From: CBDDEC01 sp965226785
Lineage (GTDB): Bacteria; Chloroflexota; Dehalococcoidia; UBA2979
Assembly: GCA_965226785.1 (NCBI GenBank)
Contig: CBDDEC010000003.1
Location: 62,001 to 126,000, forward strand
Length of the DNA: 64,000 bases
Reading direction: 5' to 3'
Shown: positions 1-7,640 of the stretch, one piece after another
Position numbering within the stretch: the stretch's first letter is position 1
Layout of the letters: every line of letters starts with the position of its first letter
Position numbers and translations under genes: made by a program
Notes under the pieces: model-generated
Databases searched by the model: none
The model's input: only the letters and a program-made list of their open reading frames with translations
What the model was told of the DNA's origin: nothing

Positions 1-679
1 CTTCGAAGAAGGTCTCGTTCGTACGCGAATCGCCATAGGTCGTACCGCGGGGGGCCTTCGGATCATTCTGAATCGTCCACTGCGGGCGCACGGCGATCCC
101 GGGAGAGTCCATTGGAATCAAGAAGATCGAGATTCCAGCGTGACGCTCCGAGTCCGGGTCCGTGCGGGCCATCAGATAGATGTGTGTCGCGTTCTGCGCG
201 CCGGTCGTGTACATCTTTTGGCCGTTGATGATGTAGTCATCACCGTCGCGAATAGCTCGACACTGGAGTCCGGCGAGGTCGGCACCGGCCTGGGGCTCGG
301 TGAACCCGAGGCAGAGCGCCACCTCGCCGTTGATCAGGCCCTTAACGAAGAACTCCCGCTGTTCTTCGGTACCGGCCGCCAGGATCGTAGGCGCCCCACT
401 GCCGGCACCTCCCACCGCCAGTCCGGCGCGCGCGAACTCCTCCTCGATAATGTACTGCTGGATCCGTGAACCGCTCTGACCGCCGTACTCTTTGGGCCAG
501 CTGATCGCCATCCAGCCGCGCTGCGCGATCTCGTCATAGAGTGCTTTGACTAGGGGGCTGCTACGTCGCGAGTGACCGGCGTCGAGCTCAGCGTCGATCT
601 CAGGTGTCAGGTTCTCCGCGATGAACTCCCGGACCTTCGCACGAAGTTCCTCTTCCTCCGCGGTGTACGAGAAATCCAT
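1..679 (-). CDS. Acyl-CoA dehydrogenase, C-terminus beyond the window edge
   Basis: The visible 226 residues are the N-terminal and middle part of a flavin-dependent acyl-CoA dehydrogenase, which removes two hydrogens from an acyl-CoA in beta-oxidation-like pathways. The protein starts MDFSYTAEEEELRAKVREF, the usual alpha-helical start, and carries the family motif CLGFTEPQAGADLAGLQ followed by DDYIINGQKMYTTGA, which lines the FAD and substrate site. The start is set by GGAGG six bases upstream. The catalytic base lies in the missing C-terminal half, so substrate class cannot be judged. The nearby CoA-transferase and retro-aldolase pair suggest a role in carboxylic acid catabolism (inference). 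Confidence 0.93.
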   Translation of the reverse strand, partial: MDFSYTAEEEELRAKVREFIAENLTPEIDAELDAGHSRRSSPLVKALYDEIAQRGWMAISWPKEYGGQSGSRIQQYIIEEEFARAGLAVGGAGSGAPTILAAGTEEQREFFVKGLINGEVALCLGFTEPQAGADLAGLQCRAIRDGDDYIINGQKMYTTGAQNATHIYLMARTDPDSERHAGISIFLIPMDSPGIAVRPQWTIQNDPKAPRGTTYGDSRTNETFFE

Positions 680-1290
680 GACCACCTCCGACTTGCTGTT
701 CAGCTTGGTCAGATGGTGGCCTCCGGCCACGCCGTTTGCAAGTGAGGCTCGGTAGAGAGATGCCCGGGCTAGCGTTGACCGGCAGAGGGGAGCGGGACGC
801 GAACCCCTAAAGACCGGAATAAACAAGCACCGTCGGTGCCGCCGCGAAACCCCTGGGCGGCGGGCGGATCGGTCAGTCTGTTGTCGCAGTGTCGGCTCGC
901 TCTCGCAGGCGCGGTGAACTCGAACTCGTATGTGTAGGCGTCTCGCCAACGCTCGCTGACGAGGGTGCCGCCGCAGACGCCGCTCAACTTGCAGGATGAG
1001 GCCGGCCGCGACGCTGCGGTCCATCGTCGTGTCGAAGGTGATGAAGCCACGGAGGGGGACCGTAGGCGAGCCGGGATTGCCACCTCCGGCTCAAAGTCGC
1101 GCACGGCGGGCACGAACACCGTCTTCCCGTCGGCCGTGCTGAAGTATGAACGCGTGGGCGCGACGGCTCGTGCCCCGGTAGTCGTTGACGCTCTCACGGC
1201 ACGGTGCGGAAGCCATCGATCGGCTCGACTTGTGGCGAGCAATCCCCGAGAATCGCGGCGCGGTTCAACGAGCGAAAGGAGTCGGACCTC
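680..1290. other. 611-bp gap with possible decayed minus-strand coding fragments
   Basis: No intact gene is recognised. On the minus strand between about 880 and 1160 short protein-like stretches appear in different frames (for example STADGKTVFVPAVRDFEPEV, FITFDTTMDRSVAAGLILQ and GGTLVSERWRDAYTYEFEF). They could be pieces of a frameshifted, decayed gene, but I cannot name a family. A perfect small hairpin, GCACC-GTC-GGTGC, lies at 827-839. The last 20 bases hold the AAGGAG ribosome site of the next gene. Confidence 0.35.
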
Positions 1291-2022
1291 ATGACGTATA
1301 CGGTCCTCGCCAGCAACCCCGACACCAACGAGATCGGGATCGCTTCGACCACGATGACGATCAACTTCTCGAGAACGTTCCCCGTGCACCGCCATCTCGT
1401 GCCGGAGCTGAGCGACCAGGGAATCATCGTCGCGCCGATGGCGACGATCCACCCCCAGAACGGTCACAAGCTCTGCGACCTGCGAGACGCCGGCGTCAGC
1501 TGGGACGACATGGAGGGCGAGCTCGAGAAGCAGGACGAGAACTGGACCTGGCGCCAGATCGGAGCGGTTACAACAACCGGCGAGACCTGGGTGCGCACTG
1601 GCTCAGACGCCTGGAACCACGCGAGCCACATCGTCGACGACGGCTCGATCGCGATGGGCAACGCCATGGTCGGGCCGGAGCCCGTCAAGCAGATGGCCAA
1701 GGCGCTCAAAGAGAACAAAGGCGAGTCGATGGACGAACGGCTCCTGCGCGCGCTCGAGGCGGGCAAGGCCGCAGGCGGCCAGGGTCAGCCTGACCGATCC
1801 GTCCCTGAGTCGTGGGCGATGATCCAGGTCTTCAACGGCAAGCAGCCCTGGCCGGCGGTCGACGTGCGCGTCGACTTCGACGTCGATCCGGTGCCGAAGC
1901 TGCGCCGCCTCGTCAAACAGCTGAAGAAGATGGACCACGTGCTCTACACGATGTCGTACGACCCCTCCAAGACGTTGGACGTCTACCGCGTGGTCTTCGA
2001 CATGTACAACGCGCAGGTGTAG
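1291..2022 (+). CDS. DUF1028 family protein (Ntn-hydrolase-like fold)
   Basis: A 243-residue protein of the DUF1028 family, whose fold resembles Ntn hydrolases; no enzymatic activity is firmly established for it. The sequence opens with TYTVLASNPDTNEIGIASTT and carries a later SIAMGNAMVGPEPVKQMA segment, the typical family layout. There is no signal peptide, so it should be cytoplasmic. The start at 1291 is chosen because AAGGAG lies nine bases upstream; upstream in-frame sequence is not protein-like. It is convergent with the FAH-family gene and has no operon partner. Confidence 0.85.
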   Translation: MTYTVLASNPDTNEIGIASTTMTINFSRTFPVHRHLVPELSDQGIIVAPMATIHPQNGHKLCDLRDAGVSWDDMEGELEKQDENWTWRQIGAVTTTGETWVRTGSDAWNHASHIVDDGSIAMGNAMVGPEPVKQMAKALKENKGESMDERLLRALEAGKAAGGQGQPDRSVPESWAMIQVFNGKQPWPAVDVRVDFDVDPVPKLRRLVKQLKKMDHVLYTMSYDPSKTLDVYRVVFDMYNAQV

Positions 2023-2194
2023 CGCTCCGGCGGGCCCCAACAGCGCAGGTCCGGCCCCCCGACCAGGCGCCGGAGCTAGGGCGAGTGCGGGTACACGAGC
2101 TCGCGATCCTCGAGCAGCCCGCTGAAGAGCTCGCTGGTCGGTCCACGACCACGATCCGGGCCTCGACCCTGACGCAGACCGGCGCCGCCGGTCG

Positions 2195-2959
2195 TCACGC
2201 GCCCGTCTCGGCGGCCACCGGGTTCCTCAGCACGCCCACACCTTCGACCTCGACCTCGACGACGTCGCCATCGGCGAGCTGACGCGTCGTGCCCGGCGTA
2301 CCGGTGAACACGAGGTCGCCGGGTTCGAGCGTCATGTGCTGCGAGATCGTGGCGATGCACTTGCGCACCGAATGCACCAGTTGGCGCGTGCTCGAGCGCT
2401 GGACCTGCTTGCCGTTGATGCGGCCGATCACGCCGATGCGCTCCGGGTCGAGGCCGGTCGTGATCCACGGTCCGACGGCGGTGAACGTGTCGCTCGACTT
2501 CGCGCGCCACCACTGCAGGTCACCCCGCTGCCAGTCGCGCGCCGAAACGTCGTTGCCGGCGGTGTACCCGAGCACGTGCGCGTCGACCTCGTCCTCAGAC
2601 AGCCGCGAGGCGCGACGGCCGATCACCGCCACCACCTCCGCCTCCTCGTCGACGCGCCGTGCGCCGGCCGGGAGCACGATCGTGTCACCGTGCCCGATCA
2701 GCGAGGAGGGCGCCTTCAGGAACGCCTCGGGCTGCGCGGGCGGAGGGTTGTCGCCCGAGTGGCTCCTGTAGTTGATCCCGATCGCCACGACCTTCGTCGG
2801 CCGCGTCGGCGGCAACAGCTGCACCTGGCTCAACGTAGTGCGCTCGCCGGTCGGCTCGAGCTGGCCGAACGGGCCACCTCGCACCAGCTCGACGGTGCCG
2901 CGGCCGCTCATCACCGCCGTCGAGGCGCGTCCGTTGTGTCGTACTCGCGCGATGCGCAT
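2195..2959 (-). CDS. Fumarylacetoacetate hydrolase (FAH) family protein
   Basis: A 254-residue FAH-fold enzyme. The family cleaves or isomerises beta-diketo and oxo acids (fumarylpyruvate hydrolase, HHDD isomerase, acylpyruvase) in aromatic and related acid breakdown. Visible family features are KVVAIGINYRSH near residue 56, the metal-ligand acidic pair in RRVDEEAEVVAVIG, the Asp in GNDVSARDWQRGDLQWWRAK, and the C-terminal PGDLVFTGTPGTT. Length is normal for the short bacterial form. A GAGGGGCGG site precedes the ATG. The exact substrate cannot be told from sequence. Confidence 0.9.
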   Translation of the reverse strand: MRIARVRHNGRASTAVMSGRGTVELVRGGPFGQLEPTGERTTLSQVQLLPPTRPTKVVAIGINYRSHSGDNPPPAQPEAFLKAPSSLIGHGDTIVLPAGARRVDEEAEVVAVIGRRASRLSEDEVDAHVLGYTAGNDVSARDWQRGDLQWWRAKSSDTFTAVGPWITTGLDPERIGVIGRINGKQVQRSSTRQLVHSVRKCIATISQHMTLEPGDLVFTGTPGTTRQLADGDVVEVEVEGVGVLRNPVAAETGA

Positions 2960-3467
2960 CGATTACCGCCCCTCGCCGCTCGTCCCGTCAGTCGTCGTGC
3001 CGTCGGCGGCATGCTACCGCCTGTGGGGGCCTGCCGTCAGGTGGGGGCTCCGGCGTCAACCGCTGGCGAACGGCTGGGTGCGTCCTCGAGCATCGCGGCC
3101 GATCATCTATCTCCCGCGGCAGTTGTAAGTGCGGAAGCTGTCCGGATGATCGAAACAGTGCCCGAATCGGGGGTGTGAGAAGCCCGTCAGCACTCACTCT
3201 GCGGTAGCGTCAGAACTCCCGCCAACGTTTCTTAGGCGCCCAGTTTCACGGCCCGACGTCCCTGAGGAGTCAATTGGGGCCAGACAGGGGCCATCTCTGC
3301 CCGAGACCGGTCTGATGGCGATGCGGCTCCTGAGCGAGCACTCGATGTGTGACACCTCTCGGGTCGTCGACGCTCCGAGCGCCGATCTCAAGCAACCGAA
3401 CCGGATAGATTGATGGATGCCTTCGCAGCAATCCTCTGGGTGGGATCACTCGCGGCCTCGAGCACTT

Positions 3468-3541
3468 CCATCTGCCCTCGCGCGTAAGCCCCCCGGAGGG
3501 GGTGCAGGTTGCAGGCGACACGTCGATGGAAATGGGGTGGG
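3468..3541. repeat. Dispersed 77-bp repeat, copy A (diverged)
   Basis: This copy shares with copies B-D the order CCATC-YGCCCTC-CGCGTA, a G/C palindrome (CCCCCGGAGGGGG), TGCAGGTTGC and the terminal ATGGGGTGGGG. Its middle differs (GGCGACACGTCGATG in place of TAGTTTGCCCTGC). The ends are imperfect inverted repeats, with CCAT at one end and ATGGGG at the other. Copy B begins eight bases after it. Confidence 0.75.
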
Positions 3542-3549
3542 GCCTCTCT

Positions 3550-3626
3550 CCCCATCTACGCTCACGAGTAGACCCCCGGTGGGGGTTCGGGCTGCTAGTT
3601 TGCCCTGCAACAGAAACGGGGTGGGG
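3550..3626. repeat. Dispersed 77-bp repeat, copy B
   Basis: Begins CCCCATCTACGCTCACGAGTAG, contains the palindrome ACCCCCGGTGGGGGT and the shared CTAGTTTGCCCTGCAACAG, and ends AACGGGGTGGGG. It has the same length and internal order as copy C at 5318. The shared 3' half is nearly identical between B and C over about 30 bases, with one A/G difference (CTGCAACAG versus CTGCGACAG). Confidence 0.85.
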
Positions 3627-3805
3627 TTGGCTTGACCCGCTCGGCCGCTCTGCAGTACGCAGACCAGCCGCTGAGATTCAACGCCATCTGCCCATTGGGA
3701 ACTTGGACCATCTGCTTTAAAAGCAGAAGGGTCGGGAGCGCCCTGGTCTCGACGAAGATCTCGAGCCGCGGCGCCGCCTCGAAGTTCCGGAGTATAGTGC
3801 CCGGC

Positions 3806-5020
3806 ATGCCCGGCGCGCTGGACGGAATACGCATCGTTGAGGTCGCGCACTTAGTGCAGGGACCTCAGTGCGGCGCGCTGCTACACGACCTCGGCGCAGA
3901 TCTCATCAAGATCGAGCAACCCGGCACGGGCGATCGAGGACGCCGACTTCAGATTGGCCCCGGTGACACGCGCTCGCCCTACTTCCACGCCAACAATCGC
4001 GGCAAACGGAGCCTAGGACTCGATCTCGGATCGCGCGACGGCCTCGGGATCATGTGGCGACTCGTCGCGAGTGCTGACGTACTGCTGAACGCGATTCGCC
4101 CCGGAGCCATGAACCGTCTCGGACTGACGTACGAAGCCTGTTGCGACGTGAATCCTGCCCTGGTCTACGCGACCGCGAGCACCTTTGGCCCCCGTGGGCC
4201 CCGGGCGGATGAGCCGGGCGTCGACCTGATCGCGCAGGCCTCCGGCGGACTCGCCTCGCGCACGGGCAGCCCTGAGCGTCCGACGATCGCCGGCGCCACC
4301 ATCGCGGACTCTGCAGGTGCGCAGATGCTTACTTGCGCGATCCTCGCGGCGCTATTCAGCCGCGAGCGCACTGGCCGAGGGCAGCGCGTCGACACCTCGC
4401 TGTACGGATCGCAGATCTGGGCGCAGTCCAGCGAGCTCAATTACCAGCTGATGGCTGGCCGAGATTTCCCGCGGGTCGACGGTGGAATGCCGAACCTCTC
4501 GAGCGGCGGTCTCTATGGCATCTACGCCACGGCCGACGGCGCGATCGGGCTCGGCGGTGTGCCACCGGAGCGCTGGGACGCGCTCGTGGATGCGCTCGAC
4601 GATCAGTCCATCGGCGATGACCCCCGATTCCAGACCGCCGAGTCGCGACGGCGGGCGAATACCGAGCTGCGCGAGGCCGTTCGGCGTCTGCTTGCCATGC
4701 GCTCGACTGCCGAGTGGACCGAGCGACTCGAGCCGATCGGCATCCGCTGTGTCCCCGTCCAGACGTACTCCGAGGTCGAGCGCGACGCCCAGGCGCACGA
4801 CAACGGATACCTCCTCGAGGTCGAGCACCCCGATTGGGGGCCGCTCGTGAGCGTCGGCTCGCCAATCGAGATGAGCGAAACGCGGACGGAACCAGCGGTG
4901 CGTGCGCCGGAGCTCGGCGAGCACACCCGCGAGGTACTGCGTGAGGTCGGCTTCACCGACACTGAGATCGACGCATTCGCGGCAGCCGACGCGATCACGC
5001 TAGCCGACGCCGGCGAATAA
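3806..5020 (+). CDS. CaiB/BaiF family (class III) CoA-transferase
   Basis: A 404-residue family III CoA-transferase, which moves CoA between a CoA thioester and a free acid through an enzyme-aspartyl anhydride. The start MPGALDGIRIVEVAHLVQGP matches the family N-terminus; ADLIKIEQPGTGDRGR is the conserved CoA-contacting segment and EPGVDLIAQASGG contains the expected nucleophile, Asp140. Length is normal. An in-frame GTG nine bases earlier could also serve as start, and sequence further upstream is not conserved-looking. With the acyl-CoA dehydrogenase and retro-aldolase genes nearby it probably activates an organic acid; the acid is unknown. Confidence 0.93.
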   Translation: MPGALDGIRIVEVAHLVQGPQCGALLHDLGADLIKIEQPGTGDRGRRLQIGPGDTRSPYFHANNRGKRSLGLDLGSRDGLGIMWRLVASADVLLNAIRPGAMNRLGLTYEACCDVNPALVYATASTFGPRGPRADEPGVDLIAQASGGLASRTGSPERPTIAGATIADSAGAQMLTCAILAALFSRERTGRGQRVDTSLYGSQIWAQSSELNYQLMAGRDFPRVDGGMPNLSSGGLYGIYATADGAIGLGGVPPERWDALVDALDDQSIGDDPRFQTAESRRRANTELREAVRRLLAMRSTAEWTERLEPIGIRCVPVQTYSEVERDAQAHDNGYLLEVEHPDWGPLVSVGSPIEMSETRTEPAVRAPELGEHTREVLREVGFTDTEIDAFAAADAITLADAGE

Positions 5021-5042
5021 GCCCGCCCTCCGAGTTCGGCTC

Positions 5043-5339
5043 GTGAAGCGACGCCTGCTGAAGGACACTATCTCGATCGCTCATCTGGCGGACGTGGAGC
5101 CGATCTGGTCGATCGTCCACCCGTTCCTTGACAACGGTGCCCGTGGCTCAGGAGAGCGGCCCGGCGGCTTCTCGACGATCCTGTTCACCGACGTAGTGTC
5201 CTCGACGGCGCTGCTCACCCAGCTCAAAGACCAGCGAATGCGCGAGGTCATTCGGGACCACGCCGCCGTCTGCGACGCGGCGATCACCGAGCACGGTAGG
5301 CGGGTCGTTAACGCAATCCCCATCCGCCCTCACGCGTAG
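5043..5339 (+). pseudogene. Class III adenylate/guanylate cyclase, 5' stump cut by a repeat
   Basis: The reading frame from GTG 5043 encodes a linker followed by the start of a class III nucleotide cyclase domain: GFSTILFTDVVSSTALLTQL contains the first metal-binding Asp. The domain normally runs about 170 residues. Here it stops after roughly 45, where the frame enters repeat copy C and ends in IRPHA-stop. The second metal Asp and the purine-binding residues are absent, so no activity is expected. The break coincides with the repeat boundary, so the remainder was probably lost by insertion or recombination there. Confidence 0.8.
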
Positions 5340-5394
5340 CCACCCCGGTGGGGGTGCAGGTTGCTAGTTTGCCCTGCGACAGAAACGGGGTGGG
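5318..5394. repeat. Dispersed 77-bp repeat, copy C
   Basis: Begins CCCCATCCGCCCTCACGCG, has the palindrome CCACCCCGGTGGGGGTG, then the shared CTAGTTTGCCCTGC segment, and ends AACGGGGTGGG. It is co-linear with copy B over its full length. It truncates the cyclase reading frame upstream and lies just ahead of the thiolase-like gene. Confidence 0.87.
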
Positions 5395-5515
5395 TATACG
5401 GGTAGCGGCGCAGCGCCAGTTGCGACGCCAACGCCCCGGCCTCGTATGATGCGCGCGGCCGTCGAGGGCTGCCCCAGCGCTGCTGCCCCCTTGACGCTGC
5501 ACTCAGGAGATGTGG

Positions 5516-6724
5516 ATGACGTTCAGCGCCAGCTTCAACCCCAGCGGTGGGGCCGCGATCGTCGGGCTCGGCATGACCGAGATGACGCGTGAGTACACCT
5601 ACAACGCCTCTGGGCTCGCGGCGATCGCGATCCGAAACGCCCTCGACGATGCGGGACTCGGCAAGGACGACATCGACGGGCTGCTGGTCAACGCGGGCAG
5701 GGCGAACAGCGTCTCGACCGGTCTGCAGTCGTTCCTCGGCTTCCGCAACCTCAAGCTCGTCAACCATATGAACGGCCAGGGTTCGACCGCCGGCCAGATG
5801 GTGCAGTTCGCCTCGTTGGCGATCCAGGCTGGCCTCGCGAGCCACGTCGTCTGCGTCTTCGCCGACGATCCGCTCAAGACCGGCATGACCGCAGGCGCGG
5901 CCTATGGCAGCGGCGGGCCGCCGAGGAGTGGCATGGGGAGCCTACCGCTGGCGCATGGCCTCTTCGGCGGCGCCAACACGCAGTACGCGCTCGCCGCGAG
6001 GCGTCACATGGCGCTCTACGGGACGACGCACGAACAGCTCGGTGCGGTCGCCATCAGCACCCGCGCCTGGGCGGGGATGAACCCGGCGGCGATGCAGCGT
6101 GAGCCGATGAACCTCGAGGACTATCTCAACTCGCGCTGGATCATCGAGCCGTTCCACCTCTTCGACTGCACGCTCGTCACCAACGGCGCGGTCGCGGTCG
6201 TCGTGACGGCGGCCGACCGCGCGAAGGACCTCGCCCAGCCGCCCGTGTACGTCACAGGCATGGGCCAGGGGCACCCGGGCAACCCTCGACGCGCGGGCTA
6301 TGAGAACGAGGTGCACACCGGCGCCGTGCAGGCGAAGGAGACAGCGTTCGCCATGGCCGGCATCACCGTCGACGACATCGACGTGCGCGAGCTGTACGAC
6401 TGCTACACGTACACCACGATGGTGACGCTCGAGGATTACGGGTTCTGCGAGAAGGGCGAGGGCGGCGCCTTCGTCGAGGACGGCAAGCTCGGCCCCGGCG
6501 GCTCGCATCCGACGAACACCGGCGGCGGCCAGCTCTCGGGCTACTACATGTGGGGCATGACGCCCGTCTCCGAGGCCGTGATCCAGGCCCGCGGCCAGGG
6601 CGGCGAGCGCCAGGTCGAGCAGCACGACACGATCCTAGTCTCGACGCAGGGCGGCATCCTCGATCACCACGCCACCCTGATCCTCAGCCCCGACGAGACG
6701 GCCGGCACGGGAGGACGACGATGA
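5516..6724 (+). CDS. Thiolase-like protein lacking the nucleophilic Cys (Ltp2-type aldolase candidate)
   Basis: A 402-residue thiolase-fold protein of the lipid-transfer/SCP-x type. The segment where thiolases hold their nucleophile reads HMNGQGSTAGQMVQFA, with no cysteine, so classical thiolysis is unlikely. It keeps RELYDCYTYTTMVTLEDYGF, the Tyr-rich stretch used by Ltp2-like retro-aldolases of steroid side-chain breakdown. Those enzymes work in a complex with a DUF35 protein, and the next gene encodes one with an ATGA overlap. AGGAG at 5505-5509 directly abuts ATG 5510, so the second in-frame ATG at 5516, with six-base spacing, is preferred. Substrate remains unknown. Confidence 0.88.
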   Translation: MTFSASFNPSGGAAIVGLGMTEMTREYTYNASGLAAIAIRNALDDAGLGKDDIDGLLVNAGRANSVSTGLQSFLGFRNLKLVNHMNGQGSTAGQMVQFASLAIQAGLASHVVCVFADDPLKTGMTAGAAYGSGGPPRSGMGSLPLAHGLFGGANTQYALAARRHMALYGTTHEQLGAVAISTRAWAGMNPAAMQREPMNLEDYLNSRWIIEPFHLFDCTLVTNGAVAVVVTAADRAKDLAQPPVYVTGMGQGHPGNPRRAGYENEVHTGAVQAKETAFAMAGITVDDIDVRELYDCYTYTTMVTLEDYGFCEKGEGGAFVEDGKLGPGGSHPTNTGGGQLSGYYMWGMTPVSEAVIQARGQGGERQVEQHDTILVSTQGGILDHHATLILSPDETAGTGGRR

Positions 6725-7137
6725 CATCCGAGGCGCCGCGCAAGCCCCTCCCGCTCCCCGACGACCAATCCGCGCCGTTCTTCGAGGGCGCGCGAGAGAA
6801 CCGGCTGGTGATCCAGCGCTGCCGCGACTGCGGCACCTACAACTGGCCGCATCGCGACATCTGCCAGGAGTGCCTCGCCGACGACCTCGAGTGGACCGAG
6901 GCCTCGGGCAAGGGCACGGTGCACTCGTTCGGCGTGATGCACCGCGTCTACCACCCGGCGTTCGCCCGCGACGTGCCGTACAACCTGACGGTCGTGGAGC
7001 TCGAAGAGGGCCCACGCGTCAACACGAACCTCGTCGGCATCGACAACGAGGCGATCGAGGTGGGGCTGAGTGTCGAGATCGCCTTCACCGAGGTGGACGA
7101 CGGCGCCTACCTGCCGCTGTTCAAGCCGGCGTCCTGA
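6721..7137 (+). CDS. DUF35 / OB-fold zinc-ribbon acyl-CoA partner protein
   Basis: A 138-residue Zn-ribbon plus OB-fold protein. Residues 34-51 hold four cysteines (C34, C37, C48, C51) for zinc, followed by an OB-fold with the usual GKGTVHSFGVMHRVYHPAF and PYNLTVVELEEGPRV strands. Members bind acyl-CoA and form complexes with thiolase-like aldolases or dehydratases such as ChsH2 with Ltp2. Its ATG overlaps the stop of the thiolase-like gene (ATGA), so the pair is translationally coupled and very likely forms one complex. Confidence 0.92.
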   Translation: MTSEAPRKPLPLPDDQSAPFFEGARENRLVIQRCRDCGTYNWPHRDICQECLADDLEWTEASGKGTVHSFGVMHRVYHPAFARDVPYNLTVVELEEGPRVNTNLVGIDNEAIEVGLSVEIAFTEVDDGAYLPLFKPAS

Positions 7138-7139
7138 CG

Positions 7140-7322
7140 ATGCGTGAGATCCGCCCAGTGACCGAGGATGAGCTACCGCAGTTCTATCGGCACGCAGCGC
7201 GCCAGCTCGGTCTGCCGATGAGCATGTTCGGCGGCATGAGCCCTGACTGGACGCTCGCCGCCTTCGAGGACGGTCAGATCGCGACGACCTATCGGTCACT
7301 CTCTTCACGCCCTCACGCGTAG
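7140..7322 (+). pseudogene. GNAT-type acetyltransferase, 5' stump cut by a repeat
   Basis: The frame begins MREIRPVTEDELPQFYRHAA and continues to FEDGQIATTYRS, which looks like the first 55 residues of a GNAT/Eis-like acetyltransferase. It then runs into repeat copy D and stops after SSRPHA. The acetyl-CoA binding motif and the rest of the domain are missing. It follows the DUF35 gene by two bases and may once have been the next operon member. The ending is the same RPHA-stop seen in the cyclase stump. Confidence 0.75.
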
Positions 7323-7350
7323 CCACTCCGGTGGGGGTGCAGGTTGCTAG
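7308..7350. repeat. Dispersed 77-bp repeat, copy D (5' half only)
   Basis: CGCCCTCACGCGTAGCCACT, the GGTGGGGGTGCAGGTTGCTAG portion and the central palindrome are kept. The TTTGCCCTGC...GGGGTGGG half is gone, replaced by unrelated sequence from about 7351. It separates two gene stumps facing each other. Confidence 0.8.
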
Positions 7351-7376
7351 AGGTGTAGAGGGCAAACGAAGACAAC

Positions 7377-7520
7377 CTAGGAAACCCGAAGCTGGCCGCC
7401 GCCGAGGTAGAGCGCCTCGTGGCCAGCGGCCTCGGCCAGGCGGGCCATCAGCGGGTTCAGCACCAGCGGGGCGAACACGCCTTGGTCGCGGTCGATCAGC
7501 TGGCGCAGCGATGCCGGCAT
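7377..7520 (-). pseudogene. Isocitrate lyase/PEP mutase family, 5' stump
   Basis: The minus-strand frame encodes 47 residues starting MPASLRQLIDRDQGVFAPLV and reaching HEALYLGGGQL, the characteristic N-terminus of the PEP mutase/isocitrate lyase superfamily, whose members cleave or make C-C or P-C bonds in 2-hydroxy acids. It then stops; members are normally about 280 residues. The stump ends some 27 bases from repeat copy D and points towards the GNAT stump on the other strand. Both genes have therefore lost their 3' parts at the same junction. Confidence 0.75.
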
Positions 7521-7640
7521 AGGCGTCTCCTCGCTGTCGGCGGTTCGAGGGCCGTTCGAGGCCGGCGAAGGACCATCGTTTGCAGATCGATGGTCGACGT
7601 ACTATCGTGGGCTCGCCGACCCGTTCCGGCAGGGGGACGC

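Larger units (their letters stand above)
2960..3796. other. Long gene-poor interval with two repeat copies and short ORF stumps
   Basis: About 840 bases hold no intact gene. From 3468 to 3626 the interval contains two neighbouring copies of a 77-bp dispersed repeat (separate entries). A short frame starting at ATG 3413 runs straight into the first copy and stops inside it after 24 codons, ending in PRA. This mirrors the later gene stumps that end in RPHA inside other copies. The stretch 3230-3412 has no recognisable product. A perfect stem-loop with a 5-bp stem at about 3708-3724 looks like a tRNA anticodon arm but has no D or T arm. Confidence 0.6.

Noticed and set aside
775..810. tRNA T-arm-like GGGGTTCGCGTCCC on the minus strand
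   Set aside because: The T loop lacks the conserved purine-A pattern, the stem does not close, and no anticodon arm precedes it.
3708..3724. tRNA anticodon-arm-like stem-loop (TCTGC-TTTAAAA-GCAGA)
   Set aside because: No D arm, T arm or acceptor stem around it on either strand.
3468..7350. Integron attC sites for the dispersed repeats
   Set aside because: No GTTRRRY/RYYYAAC core ends, and the adjoining frames are 5' stumps rather than whole cassettes.
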